A stretch of DNA of 64,000 bases. It comes from Ketobacter sp963922875. Lineage in GTDB: Bacteria > Pseudomonadota > Gammaproteobacteria > Pseudomonadales > Ketobacteraceae. The notes beneath the pieces were generated by a model, which made no database searches, was not told where the DNA came from, and saw only the letters and a program-made list of their open reading frames with translations. Location: the NCBI GenBank assembly GCA_963922875.1, contig CAWUJH010000001.1, positions 186,001 to 250,000 on the forward strand. Direction: 5' to 3'. Positions within the stretch are counted from its first letter, which is position 1. Every line of letters starts with the position of its first letter. Position numbers and translations under genes: made by a program. Below are positions 35,914 to 45,400 of the stretch, in pieces.

Positions 35914-36234
35914 TTACTCCTCTTTGAGGACTTCAGGGCAGCAGATTTCAAAATACTGCCGCATTGCACTAGTAATACCTTCCAAACGGTGCATTATCGC
36001 CAGCCCGTCTATTTCGTAATAAATATGTCTGCCACGCTTCTCAGCTTTGAGAAGACCCACTTCACTCATCGCACTCAAGTGGCGTGAGACTACCGAACGG
36101 TCTTGCGGCAAGTGTTCAGTAATCCCGGCGATGTCTAGTTGTCCGTACTGCGCCAGAACTTTAAGAATTTCGATTCGGACTGGTTCGCTTAATACCTTAA
36201 AAAACTTCGAATCAAAAATATGTTGTAGTTCCAC
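35914..36234 (-). CDS. arsR: ArsR-family repressor with a C-terminal Cys-Cys site
   Basis: This 106-residue winged HTH protein (GTG start with GAGGG upstream) has LSEPVRIEILKVLAQYG, recognition region PQDRSVVSRHLSAMSEVGLLKAEKRGRHIYYEI and a short C-terminal helix. Its only cysteines are Cys98-Cys99. Classical E. coli ArsR uses three cysteines in the recognition helix (ELCVCDLC), absent here. Two vicinal C-terminal cysteines are the site described for ArsR proteins selective for trivalent organoarsenicals that control arsP genes (Shewanella). I infer that it senses an organoarsenical rather than arsenite. It lies mid-cluster, behind the PKS genes, with its own promoter. Confidence 0.88.
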   Translation of the reverse strand: MELQHIFDSKFFKVLSEPVRIEILKVLAQYGQLDIAGITEHLPQDRSVVSRHLSAMSEVGLLKAEKRGRHIYYEIDGLAIMHRLEGITSAMRQYFEICCPEVLKEE

Positions 36235-36256
36235 GATCTAACCCTCTCACCAACTG

Positions 36257-36286
36257 ATTATATATGCACACAAATGCACATTCCAA
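36257..36286 (-). promoter_or_regulatory. arsR promoter with putative operator in the spacer
   Basis: On the minus strand a TTGGAA -35 box (36281-36286) and a perfect TATAAT -10 box (36257-36262) are 18 bases apart. The spacer holds ATGTGCAT-TTGT-GTGCATAT, whose half-sites match each other at 6 of 8 positions when inverted. The placement between -35 and -10 suits repression. A similar ATGAGCAT/GTGCACAT pair lies at the aroA promoter. Confidence 0.65.
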
Positions 36287-36338
36287 TATATATTTATACA
36301 ATATTAGCATTCAGTAGTGAGCTGTGGGCGATTAGTTT

Positions 36339-39300
36339 TTAGCCTAGCTCTACATCAGTCTCTTTTTCGCATTCTACTTGTACTGACTCTTGCTCTTCCT
36401 TAAGCGGCGATTCCCGCCAAATTTTCAGCAGTTTAATACCAAAGTAATCCACCAACGCCAATACATTTGAGTAGTCGAACAGAAGGGTTGCGGACAATTG
36501 AAAGCCCATTTTTTGCTGTACCATTGAGCGCATATTCAGCGCTCTTACGGAGTTTACACCTAAGTCAAATAGGTCAACATCTAAAGGAATTTCCTCTTCA
36601 TCCATATCAAGCACCTTGGCCAAGGTGCCTCTTGTCATACCCACCAGCGTTAACCACTGGTTTTCTACATCCATGGCTTCAAGCTCTTCGAGAAAAGCCT
36701 GTTGTTGTTTTTTGAGGTCTGATGGGCTCAAGTTGGATTCCTGATTTTGCTCATCCATCGGCTCTTGCTCCAATGCGCGCTCCCCACCACCGAGAGAGAA
36801 AACCCGAGAATGTTCAAACCAGTAAGATTGCTTATGGAAGGGATACAAAGGCAATCTCTGACCACCGGTTAGCTTGCCTAGATCCAATCCCTCCTTATCC
36901 AATCCACTTAGGTCCACATCAAAACCAAAACAGTACAAGCGGCCTAAAGCGGCCAAATACGCTTGTTGATCGTCTACTCCTTTATCCAGACTGGAGCTCA
37001 AAAACTGCAGATCTGACTCGGTAACGGAATGCCGAACAAAGCTTGTCAACGCAGCGCAAGGGCTTAATTCAAACCATCCTCTAATTTTCAGGGAGAGCGC
37101 CGTTTGAATAGCTGCATCAAATTTTATTGGTGCCAGAAGTTGTTCAATCCAATAATCACCTGAGGTAAAGCGATCAGACTCTAGCTTCCCTGTGATACTA
37201 GAAACAAAGGGGATTTTAGGTTTTTTGAATTCCACTGCGTGAACAGCCGGGAGAAAATGTTCCACCATGGGTTTCATCATGGATGTATGCATTGCGTAGT
37301 TGGTAGCCAAGCGTTGATAGCAAATGTTTCTATTTTCAACTTTTGCCATCAACATATTTAGACCTGATTCAGGCCCTGCCACTACCCACGAATGACTTGT
37401 ATTATGCGCTGCTATTGAGAATTCTGGCACTTCCGCTATTACACTTTGGATGGTGACCTCATCACACATCAACTCTAGCATTACGCCAGGTTCACAGTGT
37501 TCTGCAATGGCGCTAACGCGCGCCCAAATTAAATGAATGGCTTCCTCAAAAGTCATAATCCCGGCCACTGTCGCTGCCGTATACTCACCGCAAGAGTAGC
37601 CCATTACCAAATCAGGTTTTAAACCTAACTGCTGCCACATCTTTGTTAAAGAATACTCGATGGAGAACACTGCAGGTTGAGAGTAGCAAGCATCGCCCAG
37701 CAATGCCTGACTATCACCCCACAATAAAGCGAATAATGAAACCGGCATCAAACCATCTAAAATCGCTGCACACTCATTCAATGCCGCGTTGAATACAGCA
37801 TTTTCTTTATAAAGTCTTTCTGCCATACCCTGATACTGCGAGTTTTGTCCCGCAAACAACCATACCGTTTTAGGCGCTCGACCTAGTTGGCTGTTAATCA
37901 CCCTATCTATGATTTCGTTGTCTTTCACCACCCAGGCTTGCCGGTATTTTAAATGGGCTCTTTGCTTACGACAGGCTTGCGCCAATGTAGGTACACAAGT
38001 CGCACCAGTTAGCAGGTTTTGATAGCTGGTCGCCAATAGCGCTAACGATTCAGGGTGCTGAGCGGAGAAGCACACTAATTCCAAGCCCTCCGCTGCCACT
38101 GATTTTTTCTCTGAGGATTCCACTAGTACGTCAGGCGCTTTACCCACAATTACGTGGGCATTGGTACCTCCAAATCCAAAGGCACTAACCCCACCGAATG
38201 GCTCATCTTCTGGCCATGGTAAATTGCTTAGTGGAAATTTGATCAGCCGTTCGTCCAATTGGATGTGAGGATTTAAGGTATTGAACAAATTCAATTTAGG
38301 AATAGTACTGTGAAAGCGAGCTAGCGCAAGCTTAATAAGCCCAGCTATTCCAGCTGCCGATTCCGTATGGCCAAAATTCGTTTTTATTGAACTTACATTC
38401 AATGGATTGGTTCTGGTATTGGTCCCGTAGACGGCCGTCAACGCAGTGATTTCTATTGGGTCACCTAAAGGTGTACCTGTACCATGTGCCTCCACAAAGC
38501 CCACCCGCGAGGGAGCAACTTGTGCCTGTGCCAGCGCTGCTTTAATCACCATCTGTTGGCTCAAGCTATTGGGTGCCATTAACCCTTGCGAGCGGCCATC
38601 CTGATTTACCGCACTACCTTTGATCACAGCATAAATTCTATCTTTATCTTTGCGAGCATCGCTAAGGCGTTTTAAGACCACCATGCCACAGCCTTCCCCC
38701 CGCAAAAAACCATCACTCTCTGCGTCAAAGGATCTACAACCACGATCCGCTGACAACATTTGTGCCTTAGACTCAGCGATCATGGTTGTGGGTGAAAGAA
38801 TCGCATTGACACCACCGGCCAAAGCAAAATCGCATTGCTTATTTCGGAGTGCTTCACAGGCGAGATGAACGCTCACTAAAGAAGAGGAACATGCCGTATC
38901 CAATGCTAAACTGGGGCCTTGCAGTCCAAAAAAGTAAGAGACCCGACCCGCAGAAACTGCCATGGAATTACCCACTGCGGTATAGCCTGTAAGCAAGTCC
39001 ACCTGACCTCTCATATGTTGCAACTGTTCATAGTCGTGGTTCATTAATCCCACATAAACACCACCTAGCTTGCCTTTAACTCCAGTAGGCGCCATACCAG
39101 CATCTTCCAAGGCATGCCAGCAGCATTGCAGCAACCAGCGCTGCTGGGGATCCATTAATTTGGCCTCTTCCGGACTTATACCGAATAACTCTGCATCGAA
39201 ACTGTCGGCGGTTGCAAGTAGCGCCATTTTAGTGACAGGACTGCGCCCGGAATCATTGGGGTTCTTACTGTAAAATTCGCTATTCCTCCAACGCTGATCA

Positions 39301-39497
39301 TTCAAATCAACCGCTGTGTCTCGGCCTTCCTTCACCAATTCCCAAAAACTTTCAGTAGTGTTAACTTCACCAGGAAAATCACAACCTATACCAACGATAG
39401 CAATAGGTTCCGGTAAACTGGCCTTTTTCAATTGCGCGGCAGCCAGTATCAATTGATTACGATCCATTGTTTTTAACTGTTCTATAAACGCTTCCAT
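36339..39497 (-). CDS. Polyketide synthase, KS-AT-ACP module
   Basis: This 1052-residue type I PKS has KS (about 30-450; Cys203, His338, His377 all present), AT (about 540-840) and ACP (about 950-1020; Ser983 in LGVNSVRAL). There is no KR, DH, ER or thioesterase, so the last extension should leave a beta-keto group. The AT departs from consensus: GYSCG at 633-637 in place of GHSxG, GQNSQ for GQGSQ and YAMH at 734-737 where malonyl types have HAFH and methylmalonyl types YASH. The extender unit is thus uncertain. The ATG is 2 bases after the stop of the upstream PKS gene, which carries the AGGAG signal. Confidence 0.95.
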   Translation of the reverse strand: MEAFIEQLKTMDRNQLILAAAQLKKASLPEPIAIVGIGCDFPGEVNTTESFWELVKEGRDTAVDLNDQRWRNSEFYSKNPNDSGRSPVTKMALLATADSFDAELFGISPEEAKLMDPQQRWLLQCCWHALEDAGMAPTGVKGKLGGVYVGLMNHDYEQLQHMRGQVDLLTGYTAVGNSMAVSAGRVSYFFGLQGPSLALDTACSSSLVSVHLACEALRNKQCDFALAGGVNAILSPTTMIAESKAQMLSADRGCRSFDAESDGFLRGEGCGMVVLKRLSDARKDKDRIYAVIKGSAVNQDGRSQGLMAPNSLSQQMVIKAALAQAQVAPSRVGFVEAHGTGTPLGDPIEITALTAVYGTNTRTNPLNVSSIKTNFGHTESAAGIAGLIKLALARFHSTIPKLNLFNTLNPHIQLDERLIKFPLSNLPWPEDEPFGGVSAFGFGGTNAHVIVGKAPDVLVESSEKKSVAAEGLELVCFSAQHPESLALLATSYQNLLTGATCVPTLAQACRKQRAHLKYRQAWVVKDNEIIDRVINSQLGRAPKTVWLFAGQNSQYQGMAERLYKENAVFNAALNECAAILDGLMPVSLFALLWGDSQALLGDACYSQPAVFSIEYSLTKMWQQLGLKPDLVMGYSCGEYTAATVAGIMTFEEAIHLIWARVSAIAEHCEPGVMLELMCDEVTIQSVIAEVPEFSIAAHNTSHSWVVAGPESGLNMLMAKVENRNICYQRLATNYAMHTSMMKPMVEHFLPAVHAVEFKKPKIPFVSSITGKLESDRFTSGDYWIEQLLAPIKFDAAIQTALSLKIRGWFELSPCAALTSFVRHSVTESDLQFLSSSLDKGVDDQQAYLAALGRLYCFGFDVDLSGLDKEGLDLGKLTGGQRLPLYPFHKQSYWFEHSRVFSLGGGERALEQEPMDEQNQESNLSPSDLKKQQQAFLEELEAMDVENQWLTLVGMTRGTLAKVLDMDEEEIPLDVDLFDLGVNSVRALNMRSMVQQKMGFQLSATLLFDYSNVLALVDYFGIKLLKIWRESPLKEEQESVQVECEKETDVELG

Positions 39498-39499
39498 GA

Positions 39500-42400
39500 T
39501 TACTCCTGAATTAGTCCAGATAAAAGTTCATCTAAGTTCTGGTCACTAAGCTCTGCCGGCACTGCAATCAGTTCTGGTACTGTTTCTTCGGTGTCAATTT
39601 GCGCTGGCAATAATTGTTCTATTATGTATCCAGAGATGGCATCAATGGTGGGATAGTCAAAAAGCAAAGTCGCCGGTAAGCTTAAGCCGCTCAAGTTGTT
39701 TAACCTATTTCTTAAGTCCACGGCTATTAAAGAATCCATGCCCAAAGACTGTAATGGTTCATCGGCTCTTATATAACTTTCGTCACCTAACTCCATGGCT
39801 TGCCGTACTTGTTCTAACAGCGTACTGACTACAAAGCTGTGCCGCTCTTTAACCTCAAGTAGCGTTAACTCATCCAGCAAATTTCGCAATTCATCGCGGG
39901 GCTTCTCAGGCTCAGTTAAGCAAGCGAATTGTGCCTTTCCTCCACCGGGAAACTGTTTAAAACGAGACCAGTCAATAGCCGCCACAATGGCATTCGAACT
40001 TTGGGTTCGCAACAGTCTGTCCATTGCCGCCAACGCGGCTTTTGAAGACATATCATAAAGACCTGCTTTTGTTCTCAGCTTCCTTTGCGCAGCAACACCT
40101 TTCACCATCCGGGTTTCTTTCCACGCTCCCCAGTTAATACTTAATGCAGAGACACCCGGTTGATCCAGCATCTGTGCAGCCTGATCTAAAAATGCGTTAG
40201 CTGCAGCATAATGGGCTTGCCCATATGACCCTGTAACCGAAGCTAGAGAGGAAAAGAGAACCCAACGATTAATCTTAAACAGATCCGGAAATTCTACCGA
40301 AACGTTGATCAGATTTAACAGTCCTACAATTTTTGGTGCAGCAATAAAGTTAAAATCAGCCCAGGTATTTTCAGCAAATGGAGCATCACGATTCACACCC
40401 GCAATATGATAAATGGCTTGAATGGGTGGAATATCAGAGCGGTCCAGCAATGCCTGTTTCAAATGGCTGGCATCACTTATATCTGCTTTCACCCAAATCA
40501 CTTTACCTTGGGCAACTAAATCAGATAATTCTGCAATACAGTCTTGCCGACTCACCGCAACAATGCGTTGATGGGCGCTTTTCAATAAAAAGGGAATCGT
40601 TTGTCTGGCTATATCGCCACTGGCACCGGTTATCAACGCTACCGGAGCTTCTTTGTAATGAAGCGGCTTGGCTTGCTCTGCTTGCCAACGAGGTACTTGA
40701 CAGAGGCCTTGGTGTAACCAAATCTCTGGTTCTGCATTCTGGCATAACACCTGCTGTTGAATTTTTGACAAGGTTAGCTCATTAAGTTGAGTATCGACCA
40801 TGCTTACCAAATTGGTGCCCGTCTCATTGTTAAAGGCTCGCACCCACCCCGCAATCAGACCATTAACAACCACACCATTACCCACTGAGCCAAGCCTAGC
40901 ATTGAGCAAGCCTGGTCCGATCAGTACTTTCGGTTTGGCATTGCCTCCTCGACCATGCCAATATTGGAGCAAATTCCATAGGGGTTGTGCTTGATTTGGT
41001 TCTGTTAAGTCGCCGATAACTACCAGTTCCCGATCGAAATTATCTCCTTCAAGTTGTATTTCAAAATCGGTTTCACTCATGGCATTCATGGCTATGATTT
41101 TCTCCAGCCTGATTGGGCCACCTTGCCCTGCCAATGCTTGAGTCCAAGCAGCGGGAACCTCAGCTGACAACGAGTATATTCGCCAATTTTCTTGCACCGT
41201 TACCCCAGGTTGAGCATCTTTTTGCTGCCAGGTCTTACTGTAGGATTCAACCGCAGGGATGGATTCAGCTTGTAAAATCTTTTTGCTAATCTTTCTAAAT
41301 TTTAACCTTGCTATTGTTAACAGTGGCTCGCCCATTTCATTCCACACACACAATGAGTAGGACAAGTACTTATCGCCAAGGACGCCATCGATATGCTCGA
41401 TAGTTACAGTGCCGCTACAATCCATGGCCAGCCCATTAAATTCAACCTTGTCGATGCTCACGGGCAAATAGAGAAACTCATACTGACTAATGTCGGCAAT
41501 ATCACCATGTAGCACTGAAGCCATATGCAAAAAGCTGTCAATCATCCCTGGTGGAATTTGGAATCGAGATTGTGCCAAATCAAATTCTGCGGGCCTACTC
41601 CATTGCGCTTGGGCATGCCATTTCGATCCTTCGGCCAACAAATTAATAGTTGTCAGCCAACGGAACGACGGTCCATATTCATAACCTGCATCCCACAACG
41701 CGCTATAAAGGTCCTGCCCCGTTATGGTTGCGGATATTTTTGTCGATGGCATACTCTTAGGCCATCGAGTCAAATCATCTTGATCCGCTACGCTTAGTTC
41801 AGCCGTCGCCAATTGCTGCGCAGGCTCGGAACCCGTAACACTATAAGCTATTAGTTGTTGGTCACCGGTAATCAGTTGATACTGCACAGTGGCCGCTGTG
41901 TTGGTTTCAGTATCAACCTCTGGCTCAGACTCTGATATAGTGCCTAAAGTTAACGCCATTCCCACTTTTAATTGACTCAGTGAAATCAGCGGGCTCGACA
42001 ACTCTCGATAAACCACTTCGATGAATGCAGCCACATGATTAGCCGCTGCCAGCACATCACTACCCAGCACACGATGGGCACTGAGATCATAGGGTTGCAA
42101 TCCCTGATACTTTTGCTCATACAAGACCGTCTGTGGCGCGACAAATTGACGTTGGCCTAACACATCGAACAGTGCTTCCATGCTTTGCTCTGACTGCCCA
42201 CGCAACCAGTACCGAACACCACGAAACGGATACCTGGGCAATCCATCTAACTGTGGCGCTCGTTGGCCATCCAATTCAGCCCAATTAAAATTCTGGCCAG
42301 AGCAATAGAGTTTAGCCACGGTTTCCAGCAGGGTTACCATGTCTTCTTGTTTTGGTTTTAGTGAGCAAAGCCACTGGGCTTCAGCATCGGGAACCATATT

Positions 42401-45400
42401 TATGGCCATGCCAATCAGGGTTCGACCCGGCCCAATTTCCAACCAGTTGGTAACACCTTGCGCCTGACAATGCTCTATGGCGGCCTGAAACTGAACCGGC
42501 TGCATCACATGGTCAACCCAATATTCTGCGCTAGCGATTTCTGGCCCTGCAACTTTACCGCTGATATTAGATATTAGGGGTATTACCGGTAAATGGTATT
42601 GAATGGTAGCGGCAACCTGACGAAACTCCATCAGCATATTTTTCATCAGCGGTGAGTGGAACGCGTGACTCACGGCTAACGGCTTAGCAACGATTTTGTC
42701 ATTTTTTAGTTCTCGCACAAAGTGTTCAACCTGCTCACTTGTTCCCGCAATGACCTGCGCTGTAGGCGCGTTGTAGGCCGCAATTACTAAGTCTGGAAAA
42801 GTTTCTAAACGCTGGCGTAGCGAATCTACCGGCAGTGCCACGAAAGCCATCGCGCCTTTTTCACAGTGCTCTACCATTAACCGGCTACGAGCAGCGATGA
42901 GCTTGATACCCTCCTCTTCACTGAAAACACCCGCAATACAAGCCGCTGCGAATTCACCTACGGAATGGCCCAACACCAAGCTAGGCTGTACACCCCAATC
43001 CTGCCAGGAGCGGGCTAACGCCACTTCTAGTGCAAACAATGCCGGCTGGGTGTAACCCGTGTCGTTTAATCGTGCGGCAGGCTCTTGCCACAACACATCC
43101 AGCAGCGGCATCGATAAATGCAGATCAAAATAACCTGCCAACCGGTTCAGGTGACGGCGAAAAGTTGCTTGCTGTTGATAGAGTTGCTTACCCATTCCTA
43201 AATATTGGCTGCCTTGCCCGGCAAACAGCCATGCCTGGGGCTGGGCAGCAGTGGGATAACTGGAGCGTACAGCTAGTTTAAGTTGACCTTCGGCTGTCAT
43301 TAAACTTGCACCACGAACAGCCAGGTGACTACGCCGTTGATGACTTGCCATAGCAATAGCAGTCAGGTTTGTTGTCACTGACAGGTGTTGGTACTGGGCC
43401 TCCAACTCGTCTACAACTTGCGGATGACGGGCCGAATAAGTCATTAATTGCGGTTGCGAATACTCGGTGCAAGCTACTTGAGATTCAACTGTAGATAAAA
43501 TAGCGTGGGCGTTACTACCGCCAAACCCAAAGCTGGACACCGCTACCGATGCCGAACCGGTGAATGCTTCCACTGTGGTTTGTACTTTCAACGGCGAACG
43601 TTCCCAAGCAAAATGATGAGTCAGCTTGGTTAAATTTAAGGAGGGAATCCACTTACGCCGGTATAACATGAGACAGGATTTTATTAAGCCTGCCATTCCA
43701 GCTGCCGCTTCCAGGTGACCGATATTGGTCTTTACCGATCCTACCCGCAACGGCGCCTCTCTTTTGGCGCCATAAACTGATTGCAGTGCATTGAGTTCAA
43801 TAGGATCACCTAACGCCGTACCGGTACCATGGCATTCCACATAGTCGATATCATCAGAATTTTTTCCCGCCAGCTGTAATGTGTCTGCCAATAAAGTTTG
43901 CTGGGCTAACCGACTGGGCGCGGTGAGACCGTTACTGGCACCATCCTGATTAATATGACTGGCATCAATTCGGGCATAAATCCGGTCCTTATCCTGCAAC
44001 GCTTGCGACAGTGGCTTAACTATTAACACACCACAACCTTCGCCTCTAACATAACCGTCGGCGGCATCATCGAAGGTTTTGCATTGGCCGTTGGGTGACA
44101 GCATTCCAGCACCCGAGAAAATCGCGTGGAGCTCGGGGGTTAAGATTAAATTAACCCCAGCCACGATGACAATTTTTGACTCACCCAGTTGCAGACTTTG
44201 TTCCGCCAAATGCAAGGCGGTAAGTGAAGAAGAACAAGCCGTATCACTGGTGAGACTAGGACCATTTAACCCCAGCAGATACGAAATTCGATTTGCCAAT
44301 ACACAGAGTGCATTGGAGGTTCCCGCCCATGGCGACACGGCTTCTTTGGTTCGCGCCATTAACCGACTGTAGTCATTACTGGAAGCACCCACAAACACGC
44401 CAACCTTTTCCCCTACAAGTGCTTCGGCAGCTAATCCGGCATCTTCAATTGCATGCCATGCAGTCTGCAGCAACAGCCGTTGCTGGGGGTCCATCAAGCG
44501 CGCTTCCTTCGGTGAAATCCCAAAAAAACCAGCATCAAATTCATCCACCGCGGCTACGAAGCCGCCGTAATCGGGCACCTCTCTCCCCATTCGCTGGAGC
44601 GTCTGTTTGTTCCAACGCGCAGTGGGTACAGCGCTAATTGCATTGCCACCACAGCACAATAGATCCCAGAATTCATCAATATTATTGGCTCCGGGAAAGC
44701 GGCAAGCCATACCTACAATAGCCAAGGATTCGGATAGGGTTTCACGGTTCTGTGTACTTTCAGGGATAGCACCTGACACACCTCCCGCTGCATAATTCGC
44801 CAGGTACCCAGCTAAGGCACGAATGTTTGGATAATCAAACAACAACGTTGAGTGTAAAGAATTGCCGAACTGATCCTCAAGCTCACCCACAATACTTAAG
44901 GCCTGTTTTGAATCCAGCCCCATAGCCTGGAAGGGTTGATCAGGCGCAGGAACCACCCCTGGAGGCAAATAGTTTTTCAATAGTTCCGTAAGCTTGGCTT
45001 CCCACCCTAGATCAAACCCTGCATCGTAGAACGGAGCTGGAACGCGTTGCTCCAAAGCCGGCGCTGACACGAGTGCGACTTGCGGCTCTTTCTGACGAGA
45101 GTCATACACTATTTTTAGTTCACCAGATTGCAACTGTGCCAGAGCCTTACGGCGCTGAATTTTGCCACTGGTAGTCTTGGGTAAACTCGAAGCACTAATC
45201 AATATCACGGCATAAGGCAAAACCTGAAAACGTTGCTGCAAACAGGTAGCGACTTCCTGACTTAAGCGGGAAAGCTCTGAATAATCAGTGACCTTGCGTT
45301 CCACTTCTTGCAGAATTACCAGTCGCTCTGTGCCACTCAATTCATCGGGCAAACCAACGGCGGCACCCTGCCCCTGTCGTAACCGCGCATCAATTTGTTG

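Noticed and set aside
40378..40785. 135-residue plus-strand ORF inside the PKS
   Set aside because: It is antisense to the KR domain and has no protein-like features; a shadow frame.
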